From NCBI RefSeq assembly GCF_016904945.1, contig NZ_JADIKF010000040.1, positions 620,001 to 684,000 of the forward strand: 64,000 nucleotides of DNA, read 5' to 3'. The notes under the pieces are model-generated. The model worked only from the letters and a program-made list of their open reading frames with translations. It searched no databases and had not been told where the DNA came from. Source of the stretch: Dyella mobilis. GTDB taxonomy: Bacteria; Pseudomonadota; Gammaproteobacteria; Xanthomonadales; Rhodanobacteraceae. Of this stretch, positions 45,633-56,896 are shown piece after piece. Position numbers and translations under genes: made by a program. The first letter of the stretch is position 1. Each line of letters opens with the position of its first letter.

Positions 45633-48600
45633 GTGCGCCTGTCCCGTTTCGTCTTGTTCGCCCTGGGCCTCAGCAGCGCCTTTGCCGCGCATGCCACTGT
45701 CGACCCTTCGCTGTTCCAATCCCTGCACTGGCGCCTGATCGGCCCGTTCCGCGGCGGCCGCGTACTGGCGGTCAGCGGCATTCCCGGCGATGACCGGCAT
45801 TTCTATTTCGGCGCCGTCGACGGCGGCGTGTGGAAGACCAACGATGCGGGGCGTACCTGGCAGCCCATTTTCGACAGCGAGCACGTCGGCTCGATCGGCG
45901 CGCTGGCATTGGCACCGTCGCAGCCGGATACCGTCTACGTAGGTTCCGGCGAAGCCGACATGCGCTCGGATATCGCGCATGGCAATGGCATGTACAAATC
46001 CACCGACGGCGGCGCGCACTGGAGCCACATTGGCCTGGAGGACAGCCGGCAGATCGGCCGCATCCTGGTCGATCCGCGCAATCCGCAAGTGGTGTTCGCG
46101 GCCGCGCTCGGCCACGCCTACGGCCCGAACGCCGAACGCGGCGTGTTTCGCTCCACCGACGGCGGCCAGCATTGGGACAAGGTGTTGTTCAAGAACGACG
46201 ATACCGGCGCCATCGACATGACTTTCAAGCCGGGCGATCCGAACACCATCTATGCCTCGCTGTGGCAGACGCGCCGTCCACCGTGGAGCGTGTATCCGCC
46301 CTCCAACGGACCGGGCAGCGGCTTATACGTCTCTCATGACGGCGGCACGCATTGGACGCAGATCCAGGGCAATGGCTTTCCGGCTCACCCGGGCCGCATC
46401 GGCCTCGCAGCGGCACCCAGCCAGCCCGACCGCCTCTATGCACTGGTCGATGGATCGCAAGGCGAAGGCGGCCTCTACCGTTCCGACGACAACGGCGAGC
46501 ATTGGAAGCACGTCACCGGCGATCAGCGCATCTGGCAACGCGGGTGGTATTTCAACCGCCTGACCGTCGATCCGAAGAATGCCGATCGCGTGTATGTGAT
46601 GAATACCATCGTGCTGCGCTCCGACGATGGCGGCAAGCAGTTCATCGCCCTGAAGGGCGACCCTACCGGTGACGACTTCCACGAAATGTGGATCGACCCG
46701 ACCAACCCCAACCGCCAGATTCTCGGCGTGGACCAGGGCACGCTGATCACCCTCAACGGAGGCGCCACCTGGAGCAGCTGGTACAACCAGCCCACTGCGC
46801 AGATCTATCACGTCAGCACCGACAACCGCTTCCCCTACTGGGTCTACGGTGCACAGCAGGATTCCGGCGCCGTGTCGCTGCCCAGCCGCGGCGGCAGCCG
46901 CGACGGCATCACTATGACGCAGTTCCACGAACTTACGCCCGGTGGTGAAAGCGACATGATCGCGCCCGATCCGGACGATCACGACATCGTCTACGGCGGT
47001 CGCGTCGACAAGCTCGACATGCGCAACGAGCAGGTGCGCAACATCGACCCGACCCTGGCCTATCCCGCTGCCCACTATCGCGCGGCGTGGACGCTGCCGC
47101 TGGCGTTTTCCAAGCGCAACACCAAAGTGCTGTATTTCGCCAACCAGCGCCTGTTCCGTACCGCGGACGGCGGCGATCACTGGGCGCCGATCAGCCCGGA
47201 CCTCACCCGCGAAGATGCGGGCGTGCCGGCCAATCTCGACGCCCCCACCGCCGCCGACGACAATCACGCGGACAAGCGACGCGGCGTGATTTACACCATC
47301 GCGCCGTCTCCGCTGGATGCAAAAGTGTTGTGGGTCGGCACCGACGATGGCCTGGTCTGGCGCACCAGCGACGAAGGCGCGCACTGGAGCAACGTTACGC
47401 CCGCGGCATTGACGCCCTGGTCGAAAGTGACCGGTATCGAGCTATCGCATTTCAGCCCCGATGTCGCTTATCTCGCCATCGACCGTCATCGCCTCGACGA
47501 CGATGCGCCCTACATCTACCGCACGGCCGATGGCGGCAAGAGCTGGACCCGCATCGACAACGGCATTCCTGCGGACAGCTTCGTCAATGTGGTGCGCGAA
47601 GATCCCTCGCACCAGGGCTTGCTCTATGCCGGCACGGAAAAAGGCATGTTCGTGTCGTTCGACAACGGTGGGCATTGGCAGTCGTTGCAGCAGAACCTGC
47701 CTTCCACCTCGATACGCGATATCGACGTGCATCAGGACGACCTGGTGATCGCCACGCACGGTCGCGGCTTCTGGATCATGGATAACGTCACCGCCTTGCG
47801 CCAGATGGAGAACGCCAACGCGCAATCCGCCGTCCTGTTCAAACCCGCCGAAGCAATCCGTGTACGCATGCCACTGTTCACCGGCACGCCCATGCCGAAG
47901 GACGAGCCGCTGGCGGACAACCCGCCCGATGGCGCGATCATCGACTACAACCTGCCTGAGCACGTGAAAGGGCCGGTTACGCTGACTGTGTTCGATGCCC
48001 AGCACAACAAAGTGCGCAGCTTCAGCAGCACCGACAAAGCGCCGATGCTGGATCCGACCAAGCTTGAATTCGCACCGGAGTGGGTCCCCATCCCCAGCGC
48101 ACTGCGTACGACGTCGGGCATGCACCGCTTCGTGTGGGACCTGCGTTACGCCAAGCCGGAAGGTATCGGCAATCCCTTCGAAGGCGGCATCTGGGCACCA
48201 CCCGGCAACTACATGGTGGAACTGAGTGCGGATGGGCACAGCTATCGGCAGCCGCTGACCATCAAACCCGATCCGCGCGTCACCGTGTCCGTCGCCGCCA
48301 TGCAGCGCGAATTCGAGCTGGCTCGCAAGGTGGAAGCGGCGTCGATCGACGTATCCAAGGCCGCCGCGGAAGCCAAGCAGCTGATGCAGGCGCTGGGCGA
48401 GCGCCAGGCACGTGCCAGCGGCGCCCTGCATGACCAGATCGCGGCGCTGATGACAAAGACCTCCGATCTCTCCGGCATGCCCGAGCACGCAGGATCGGCG
48501 GGCATGATCGGCGCGCAACCGCGCCGCACCGACAGCCTGCGCGGCTTGTCGGAAAACCTGGAAAAGCTGATGGGTGCGGTGGATGGTGCGGATGCCGATC

Positions 48601-48746
48601 CCAGCCAGGATGCAAAAGCTTCCTACGCAACGCTATCGCAAACGCTCAGTGCCACAGTCAGCGAGTGGACGGCATTGAAGCAGCACGATCTGGCTGCGCT
48701 CAACGACAAGCTCAAGTCGAGCGGCGAGAAGCCCATAACGCTGTAG
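45633..48746 (+). CDS. Exported BNR/Asp-box (sortilin/VPS10-like) beta-propeller protein B
   Basis: 1037 residues from GTG 45633, the start that gives a signal peptide (FVLFALGLSSAFAAHA); the open frame extending back to 44937 runs through the TonB receptor gene. It is a clear paralogue of protein A: HWRLIGPFRGGRVLAVSG versus EWRLVGPFRGGWATMAAG, GVWKTNDAGRTWQP, YKSTDGGAHWS and FRSTDGGQHWDK. The same C-terminal layout follows, with a helical tail ending HDLAALNDKLKSSG. Exported, likely periplasmic or surface-bound. It is divergent from the TonB receptor. Function unknown. Confidence 0.85.
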   Translation: MRLSRFVLFALGLSSAFAAHATVDPSLFQSLHWRLIGPFRGGRVLAVSGIPGDDRHFYFGAVDGGVWKTNDAGRTWQPIFDSEHVGSIGALALAPSQPDTVYVGSGEADMRSDIAHGNGMYKSTDGGAHWSHIGLEDSRQIGRILVDPRNPQVVFAAALGHAYGPNAERGVFRSTDGGQHWDKVLFKNDDTGAIDMTFKPGDPNTIYASLWQTRRPPWSVYPPSNGPGSGLYVSHDGGTHWTQIQGNGFPAHPGRIGLAAAPSQPDRLYALVDGSQGEGGLYRSDDNGEHWKHVTGDQRIWQRGWYFNRLTVDPKNADRVYVMNTIVLRSDDGGKQFIALKGDPTGDDFHEMWIDPTNPNRQILGVDQGTLITLNGGATWSSWYNQPTAQIYHVSTDNRFPYWVYGAQQDSGAVSLPSRGGSRDGITMTQFHELTPGGESDMIAPDPDDHDIVYGGRVDKLDMRNEQVRNIDPTLAYPAAHYRAAWTLPLAFSKRNTKVLYFANQRLFRTADGGDHWAPISPDLTREDAGVPANLDAPTAADDNHADKRRGVIYTIAPSPLDAKVLWVGTDDGLVWRTSDEGAHWSNVTPAALTPWSKVTGIELSHFSPDVAYLAIDRHRLDDDAPYIYRTADGGKSWTRIDNGIPADSFVNVVREDPSHQGLLYAGTEKGMFVSFDNGGHWQSLQQNLPSTSIRDIDVHQDDLVIATHGRGFWIMDNVTALRQMENANAQSAVLFKPAEAIRVRMPLFTGTPMPKDEPLADNPPDGAIIDYNLPEHVKGPVTLTVFDAQHNKVRSFSSTDKAPMLDPTKLEFAPEWVPIPSALRTTSGMHRFVWDLRYAKPEGIGNPFEGGIWAPPGNYMVELSADGHSYRQPLTIKPDPRVTVSVAAMQREFELARKVEAASIDVSKAAAEAKQLMQALGERQARASGALHDQIAALMTKTSDLSGMPEHAGSAGMIGAQPRRTDSLRGLSENLEKLMGAVDGADADPSQDAKASYATLSQTLSATVSEWTALKQHDLAALNDKLKSSGEKPITL

Positions 48747-48755
48747 CTCAGCAGT

Positions 48756-48782
48756 GGCCCCGCATCATCGCGATGCGGGGCC
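48756..48782. terminator. Strong hairpin between convergent genes (terminator-like)
   Basis: GGCCCCGCATC pairs perfectly with GATGCGGGGCC across a 5-base loop, between the BNR B stop and the convergent stop at 48785. No T-run, so likely a Rho-assisted or stabilising element for both. Confidence 0.55.
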
Positions 48783-48784
48783 GC

Positions 48785-49771
48785 TCAACGTGCGGCAAGG
48801 CGCGCCTGCACCTCGGCATAGATACGTGCACGCTTGGCGGAAAACCAGCCCAGTACGCCAGTCACCGGCATCGGCAGCAAACCGTTGAGGCGGGTGGCCG
48901 TGGCCACTCGGCGCAAATGCGCACTGTGGAAATCGGCAAACGCCTGGGCCAGCTCTGGTGTCGCAAAGGGCGTTTCCACGTACTCGTCCAGCACGGCGCC
49001 AAGCATGGCCGCGGCACGACGTGCGATTTCCCGATTGGCCTTGCTCACGGTCGCATCGCCGTGTGGCACGTCGTGAGCCGCCTCGATCGCTTTGACCAGT
49101 TGCTGCAATTCCGTGGCATGCAAGGGCCGACACGTAATGGGAGCTTTGGCGCGCGCCAGCAGCCAAGCCTGGTCGGTGCGGGCAAGTGCGCCGGAATTGC
49201 GCGTCGCGACGTCGAGTGCGTCGGCATAGCAATACGCGTATTCGTACATCAGTTCGATGGCGAGTTCTTCCCGTACCATCGGCAACGAGCGCCGCATGCC
49301 GTCACGGCCATACCAGCGAATGTATTCCGGCGTCACGTGGTGGAAGCTGCCGCGCTGAGGGCGCGTAAACAAGCGCTCTTCCGCATCGCCGGACAGGAAC
49401 GGATGCACGGCTTTCATGCCCGAGGCGTGCGCGGCAAGCACGCGGTCCAGCAGCACTTCGGCGGTGACCAGTTCGTGGTGGTATTCGCCAAACAGACTGT
49501 CGTCGTCGACGTGGGCGAAATAGACAAAGCGAATGTGGCGGGTAATGCGCGCTGCACGCCGCGCGCGCTTGGCCGGATCGTTCAGGCGCCGGCGCCAGGC
49601 GCGCAAGCGATACCCTAGGCTGGCCGGCTCCACGCCTGGCTGCGTTGGCGATGCACCATGCGCCGACGGCAGGTCGCTCAGCAACGCGCCGACTTCGCGA
49701 TCCGATACTGCAGTGGAATCCGTTGCCTGTTCGCCATCGAACGGCTGTGCGGAAGCTTGTGATTCACTCAC
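48785..49771 (-). CDS. Unrecognised cytoplasmic protein
   Basis: 328 residues from a GTG start with GAGGG upstream. The first about 60 residues are low-complexity, rich in Ser, Asp, Glu and Pro. A basic stretch (RLNDPAKRARRAARITRHI) then leads into a mostly helical body with FAHVDDDSLFGEYHHELV, GSFHHVTPEYIRWYG and ELMYEYAYCYADALDVA. No signal peptide, no recognised fold. The region around residues 80-200 is most structured, rich in His and aromatic residues. Its 5' side is a 550-base non-coding region that may be part of its transcript. Confidence 0.7.
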   Translation of the reverse strand: MSESQASAQPFDGEQATDSTAVSDREVGALLSDLPSAHGASPTQPGVEPASLGYRLRAWRRRLNDPAKRARRAARITRHIRFVYFAHVDDDSLFGEYHHELVTAEVLLDRVLAAHASGMKAVHPFLSGDAEERLFTRPQRGSFHHVTPEYIRWYGRDGMRRSLPMVREELAIELMYEYAYCYADALDVATRNSGALARTDQAWLLARAKAPITCRPLHATELQQLVKAIEAAHDVPHGDATVSKANREIARRAAAMLGAVLDEYVETPFATPELAQAFADFHSAHLRRVATATRLNGLLPMPVTGVLGWFSAKRARIYAEVQARLAAR

Positions 49772-50151
49772 ACCGACACCCTCAAACTACAAGCCTGCGC
49801 AGCAATATCCATTGCCGATCGCAATGCGTTGAAGAATCGCCTTCAATTCCATGGCACAGAGAGCGCGCTCGGCAGCGCGGAACTACCTTTCCCGGTCGTC
49901 TTGGCCGCACGCAACCACGCGCGCCAGCGCGAAACGCCGACACACCGTGGGCAACGTTGCGAATACCTTCGCCGTGATCGGACACGCCGGTTGGGGAAAC
50001 CGGTATATCCGCGAAACTCCTACCAGCACCAGAACGGCCGGACCTGCCTGGCACACACCGGACGGTGTGCGGGGACTTCCGCGCGTGAAAGCAAAAACCG
50101 TAGCGCAACCGAACACGAATGCCGAGGGGGAATCGTTCGTGGAGCTGCGCA

Positions 50152-50196
50152 CACCTGAGTGTCTAGTTCGCCTACCCGGCGATCCGCACTCAGGTG
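50152..50196 (-). other. Nested stem-loop in the possible leader/sRNA
   Basis: CACCTGAGTG and CACTCAGGTG form a 10-bp outer stem; inside, TCGCC and GGCGA form a second 5-bp stem around TACCC. Located immediately downstream of the minus-strand -10 box, so it would form the 5' end of that RNA. Confidence 0.45.
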
Positions 50197-50211
50197 CCCT
50201 GGGGAACGCCC

Positions 50212-50217
50212 ATTATA
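50212..50217 (-). promoter_or_regulatory. Perfect minus-strand -10 box
   Basis: TATAAT followed by GGGCG. The -35 side is weak (AACTTT-like at 17 bases), so it is a candidate only. Transcription would run leftwards through the hairpin region toward the gene at 48785-49771. Confidence 0.35.
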
Positions 50218-50320
50218 GCGAGCCGCCAGTCACAAAAGTTAAATTCATGACCTATGACACATGCTTTTTTCGAACAGCGGTTTGAAGCGTTTGCCCCGAA
50301 AGCGGGCCTAAGGCACGACA

Positions 50321-50740
50321 TCAAGGCGCCGGCGGCCCTTTGAGCTCCACCATGTTTCCTTGTGGATCAAATAGATAAATCGAAGGCCCCTCGCCTTTGG
50401 CACCGTAGCGGCTGCCGATGTCGCCAACGTGCACCCCATGCGCCTTGAGGTACGTCACGATAGTGCCCTCGTCGTAGCCATCCAGGCTGAGGCACAGATG
50501 GTCTACGTTATGCCCCTCCGTGCCGGGGCCGGCGCCGCCGTGGCGGCCCAATTTGCCGTCGATGCTGACCAGGTCGATCAGGGACTGGCCGGCGCGCAAC
50601 TGCACCAGGCCGATCTCATCCTGCCGACGCTCCAGGGTGCAGCCCAGTACGTCGCAATAGAACGCCTGCATGGTGGGCAGGTCATAGACACGCAGCACGA
50701 TGTGGTCGAGCTGCTCGATGCGAAAAGGCGGTTTGTTCAT
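50321..50740 (-). CDS. VOC-family (glyoxalase/dioxygenase fold) protein
   Basis: 139 residues. LDHIVLRVYDLPTMQAFYCDVLGCTLERR and, near the C-terminus, SIYLFDPQGNMVELKGPP are the paired beta-alpha-beta-beta-beta motifs of the vicinal-oxygen-chelate fold. Metal-ligand candidates are His13, His near residue 80 (DHLCLSLDG) and Glu in NMVELK. Such small VOC proteins may be fosfomycin-resistance-like enzymes, isomerases or dioxygenases; the reaction cannot be assigned here. It is divergent from gcvP. Confidence 0.88.
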   Translation of the reverse strand: MNKPPFRIEQLDHIVLRVYDLPTMQAFYCDVLGCTLERRQDEIGLVQLRAGQSLIDLVSIDGKLGRHGGAGPGTEGHNVDHLCLSLDGYDEGTIVTYLKAHGVHVGDIGSRYGAKGEGPSIYLFDPQGNMVELKGPPAP

Positions 50741-50849
50741 GGGCGGGGACTCTCGAGCCTTTTGCCGCCAAGGTGGCGGGCCGGCTTTGGGGGCTCAGAG
50801 GCTACTCCTCGCACATCGCAATCGGCAGTGCGCAAAGGCCCGTACAGGG

Positions 50850-50855
50850 TATAAT
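50850..50855 (+). promoter_or_regulatory. Perfect -10 box upstream of the glycine riboswitch
   Basis: TATAAT lies about 20 bases before the first aptamer, the right place for the gcvP promoter. No matching -35 hexamer is visible at 16-18 bases, so an activator may be needed or the match may be chance. Confidence 0.45.
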
Positions 50856-50870
50856 TGGCAGCTTGACGTA

Positions 50871-51043
50871 CATGGTGGGAGAAGCGGTCAAGAACCGCTG
50901 CCGAAGGCGCAACGCCCGTAATCGCTCAGGCCCCATACCGCCATTTACCCAAGACTCTGGAGAGACCGGTTGAATCCGGCGCCGAAGGGGCACGAAGCGG
51001 ATCTTCCCCGCTTCCAAACTCTCAGGCAAAAGGACAGAGGGGC
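50871..51043 (+). promoter_or_regulatory. Tandem glycine riboswitch
   Basis: Two glycine aptamers in a row. Aptamer I (about 50871-50943) holds GGGAGAAGCGG, GCCGAAGGCGCAA and CGCTCAGG. Aptamer II (about 50953-51043) has the classic CTGGAGAGACCGG, CGCCGAAGGGGCA and AACTCTCAGGCAAAAGGACA. The two are joined by a short linker, as in cooperative tandem glycine switches. It controls gcvP, whose product degrades glycine, so ligand should turn expression on. An intrinsic terminator follows at 51048. Confidence 0.95.
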
Positions 51044-51047
51044 GCCC

Positions 51048-51071
51048 CGCGTGCGGCCTGCACGCGTTTTT
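51048..51071 (+). terminator. Intrinsic terminator in the glycine riboswitch expression platform
   Basis: CGCGTGC and GCACGCG pair around GGCCT, followed by TTTTT, ending 14 bases before the gcvP ATG. Just upstream GGGGCGCCCC (51039-51048) overlaps the start of this stem and could compete. It suggests control by transcription termination rather than by ribosome access. Confidence 0.7.
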
Positions 51072-51085
51072 CGGACGCCCTTGCC

Positions 51086-53956
<2,871 letters not shown>

Positions 53957-53972
53957 GCGGTAGCGCCATTGC

Positions 53973-54007
53973 AAAAAAAGACCCCGCTCGAAGCGGGGTC
54001 TTTTTTT
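53973..54007. terminator. Bidirectional intrinsic terminator after gcvP
   Basis: A run of seven A, a GC stem (GACCCCGCT with AGCGGGGTC, CGA loop) and seven T. Works on both strands, 17 bases after the gcvP stop. Confidence 0.95.
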
Positions 54008-54077
54008 GTGCACCAAACTGTCATTGGGCCGCTTGACCGGCATGAACCGCTTCGCCTTTCTGGCGAATGACGCGATA

Positions 54078-54109
54078 AAGAAAAGCCCCGCATGGGCGAG
54101 GCTTTTCTT
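54078..54109 (-). terminator. Intrinsic terminator of the aminopeptidase gene
   Basis: AAGAAAAGCC and GGCTTTTCTT bracket a small CCGC/GCG core. On the minus strand it closes the M1 aminopeptidase transcript 8 bases past the stop codon. Confidence 0.8.
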
Positions 54110-54116
54110 CACGCCA

Positions 54117-56765
54117 TCACCCGTTCTTCTTCACCCATGCATCAATCTGCGGCATGCGGTCTTTGTGCACGCCGATGCGGTACTGCAGGTTCGCAATGAC
54201 GGTATCGGCATCGTGCCGCGACGTAGCTGCGATGTGGGCCTGCGCGAACGCCTGCAACTTACCGATCATGGCCGGATCCAGCGAGCGGTAGGCCAGGCGC
54301 GGATAGAACCTGCTCAGCGAACCGGGATCGAGCAGCTTGTCCACCTGCGCGCGATGCGCCACGGCAAAATCGAATGCCAGTTCGGCATGTTTGTGCGCCA
54401 CCACGCCAATCATGTCGGCGCTGTTGGTGGCACCCGGCTCCGAAGTCAAGGCCAGGTCCAGTGCACGCTTGGCCAGTGCCTCGTCCTTCGTGCTGGCCAG
54501 CATCGCGTAAAGCGCGTCCTTCACCAGCGGCGTTTTTTCCGCCTGGGCTTGCGCATGCAGCTTGTCCCAGGTGGCCGCATCGGCTTGATAGGCCACCACT
54601 TCGGTGATGACCTTGCGCAGCGGCCCCGGCACGGCCGACGGATCGGTGGCTTGGGCTGCGTAGCGACGACGCGCTTCATCGATCACGCTCTGGTCGCCGA
54701 GACCGGCGAGTGTTCCAATCAGCTCATTGCGGAGAATCGCCACCGGTGCCTGCTCGCCCGGCTTGGTCTCCCAACCCACTTGCTTGAACACGGGCTCCAG
54801 TTTGGCAATGGCAAACGCACGGAACGCAGCCTGGCCCGGTTCGCCATCTCGATAGTAACTATCGAGACTGGCCAACACGCCGGCGATGTTTTCCCACAAC
54901 ACCGGACTGGCATCGTTGGGAGCGGCCTTGACCAGGTCCAGCATGGACGACGCCGGTTCCAGGCCGGCCAGCCCGAGGGCCGAGGTGTCATCCAACAAGC
55001 CGAGCTGGTCGATCGGTGCAAGCTTGGCGTAATCGCTGCTGAGTGCGGCAAAAGCCTGCGGACTGTATTGCGTGCGGTAGTAGCCGCTCTGTCCCGCATT
55101 GACCACGACCGGTCCGCAACCGGGCACGACCAACGACGCTTCGCCGTTCACCAGCGTGCTGACCGCCTTGCCACCCACCGTCTGTGCGATCACCGGCACG
55201 TGCCAGTGACGCATCATGCGGTTGGACGCGCCTTTGCTGAATTGACCCTGGGTAAGCTGGAGTGTGGTGTTGCCGTCCTTGCAGGTCTCCGATGCCACGC
55301 GAATCAGCGGCACACCGGGTTGCAGCGTGAAATCGTGCGCGACCGTGGTGACCGGCTTGTTGGTGACGGTTTCCATCGCCTTCCACAAATCGTCGGAAAC
55401 CGTGTTGCCGTAGGCGTGATCCTTGATGTAGCGGCGCACGCCATCGCGCCACGTATCGGGACCCACGTATTGCTCCAGCATGCGGATGACCGACTCGCCC
55501 TTCGAATAGGTGATGGCATCGAACGCCTGGCTGGCCTGCTCCACTGTTTCCACGTGCTGGATGATCGGGTGCGACGTGGAAACGGCGTCCAGACCCATGG
55601 CCGATTCGCGGATATCCACTGTGTCGAGCTCGGCATGCCATTCCGGATGCAGCTTTTCGGTGGTGCGCGTGGCCATCCACGAAGCAAAGCCTTCGTTGAG
55701 CCACAAGTCGTCCCACCAGCGCATGGTCACCAGGTCGCCGAACCACTGGTGCGCCATCTCGTGTGCTTCGTCGCCGAACACCTGTTCCTTGTCGGCCTGG
55801 GTGGAGATCGAGGGATCGAGCAGCATGGCGTACTCGAACGTGAAGATGGCGCCCCAGTTTTCCATCGCGCTGAAGAACTGGCTGCTGCCCGGCGAAGCAA
55901 TGTTGTCCAGTTTGGGCAGCGGATACGGCGTGCCGAAATAATCGTTGTATTCGTGCAGGACCGCTTTGGCCGAATCCAGCGCAAAGCCCGCCTGCGAAGT
56001 CAGGCCCTTCTGCGTGATCACGCCGATTTCGGTGCCGTCGGAGCTGGTGGTGACGCGATCGAAATCGCCGGCGCCGAAGAACAGCAGATAGGTGGACATC
56101 TTCGGCGACTGCTGGAACTGCACGCGGGTCAGGCCGTTGCCCAGATCGGTCTTCTGCGCCACTGGCATATTGTTCACTGCCATCTGGCCGGTAGGCACCG
56201 TGACGGTCAACGTGAAGGTGGCTTTGTAGGCCGGCTCGTCCCAGGACGGGATGAAACGGCGCGCATCGGAGTTCTCGAACTGCGTATAGAGCGCATGCTT
56301 CTTGCCGGCCTTGGTGTCGTAGTCGATCACGAACAAGCCGTTGGCTTGCGTGTCGATCTTGCCGGTGTAGTCCATGCTCAGCTCATAACTGCCGACCGGC
56401 AGCGGCTTGGCAAAGGTAAACGTGGCCGTTTGTGCATTCGCATCCACCGACACCTTCGGCGTACCGAAGCTTGCCTTGCCCGAAAGCGGACTCAGGCTGA
56501 CCGACGAGAACGTCAGATCGATCGCGTTGAGCGTGATGCTGGCCGTGGGCTTCAATACATCCAGTGTCACCTTGACCTTGCCGTCGAAGCTGAGCTTGTC
56601 GACGTGGGGAGTGACCGAAACATCGTAGTGCGAGGGCCGCACGCTGCGCGGCAACTGCGTAGTGCCGATGACTTCGGCCGGCATCGCCGACTGGGCCAGC
56701 ACCGGCTGGGTGAAAGCGACTCCAGCCAAGGCTACGGCGATGGCGGAAAACAAAAGACGGCGCAT
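54117..56765 (-). CDS. pepN: M1-family aminopeptidase (gluzincin)
   Basis: 882 residues with a signal peptide (LLFSAIAVALAGVAFTQPVLA) cleaved near residue 25. Zinc site HEMAHQ (HExxH) followed 18 residues later by the third ligand Glu in LWLNEGFASW; exopeptidase motif SAMENWGA binds the substrate amino group. C-terminal helical ERAP1-like domain makes up the last third. It is exported, so unlike cytoplasmic E. coli PepN it should work in the periplasm on peptides. The symbol is used in the family sense. A long open frame on the opposite strand is a shadow. Confidence 0.94.
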   Translation of the reverse strand: MRRLLFSAIAVALAGVAFTQPVLAQSAMPAEVIGTTQLPRSVRPSHYDVSVTPHVDKLSFDGKVKVTLDVLKPTASITLNAIDLTFSSVSLSPLSGKASFGTPKVSVDANAQTATFTFAKPLPVGSYELSMDYTGKIDTQANGLFVIDYDTKAGKKHALYTQFENSDARRFIPSWDEPAYKATFTLTVTVPTGQMAVNNMPVAQKTDLGNGLTRVQFQQSPKMSTYLLFFGAGDFDRVTTSSDGTEIGVITQKGLTSQAGFALDSAKAVLHEYNDYFGTPYPLPKLDNIASPGSSQFFSAMENWGAIFTFEYAMLLDPSISTQADKEQVFGDEAHEMAHQWFGDLVTMRWWDDLWLNEGFASWMATRTTEKLHPEWHAELDTVDIRESAMGLDAVSTSHPIIQHVETVEQASQAFDAITYSKGESVIRMLEQYVGPDTWRDGVRRYIKDHAYGNTVSDDLWKAMETVTNKPVTTVAHDFTLQPGVPLIRVASETCKDGNTTLQLTQGQFSKGASNRMMRHWHVPVIAQTVGGKAVSTLVNGEASLVVPGCGPVVVNAGQSGYYRTQYSPQAFAALSSDYAKLAPIDQLGLLDDTSALGLAGLEPASSMLDLVKAAPNDASPVLWENIAGVLASLDSYYRDGEPGQAAFRAFAIAKLEPVFKQVGWETKPGEQAPVAILRNELIGTLAGLGDQSVIDEARRRYAAQATDPSAVPGPLRKVITEVVAYQADAATWDKLHAQAQAEKTPLVKDALYAMLASTKDEALAKRALDLALTSEPGATNSADMIGVVAHKHAELAFDFAVAHRAQVDKLLDPGSLSRFYPRLAYRSLDPAMIGKLQAFAQAHIAATSRHDADTVIANLQYRIGVHKDRMPQIDAWVKKNG

Positions 56766-56896
56766 GGCGCTCCCCTATCCAAGACAAGCCTTGGATACTG
56801 CTGCCTCACGAGAAGCTTTAGACAGCGCCAGAAGTCATGCTGGCGCGGCAGGGCAATCGAATGGTAGCGCCCGCCGCCGCGGGCTGGGATTTGCTG

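Larger units (their letters stand above)
49772..50320. other. 550-base non-coding region with hairpins and a minus-strand promoter-like -10
   Basis: Short open frames on both strands lack coding character. Structured elements: a nested hairpin at 50152-50196, a CCGGTT-GGGGA-AACCGG hairpin at 49987-50003, and GCACACACCG facing CGGTGTGC at 50051-50070. A perfect TATAAT on the minus strand (50212-50217) would start a transcript through all of them toward the unknown gene at 49771. A 21-codon frame (49852-49787, minus) ends 15 bases before that gene, without a ribosome site. Confidence 0.5.

Noticed and set aside
49782..50108. Short frames (108 and 89 residues) in the 50-kb intergenic region
   Set aside because: Arg/Gly/Ser/Val-rich translation of GC-rich DNA, no ribosome site, overlapping hairpins.
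54006..56867. 953-residue plus-strand frame opposite the aminopeptidase
   Set aside because: Antisense shadow of the M1 aminopeptidase; Arg/His/Gly-rich with no homology.
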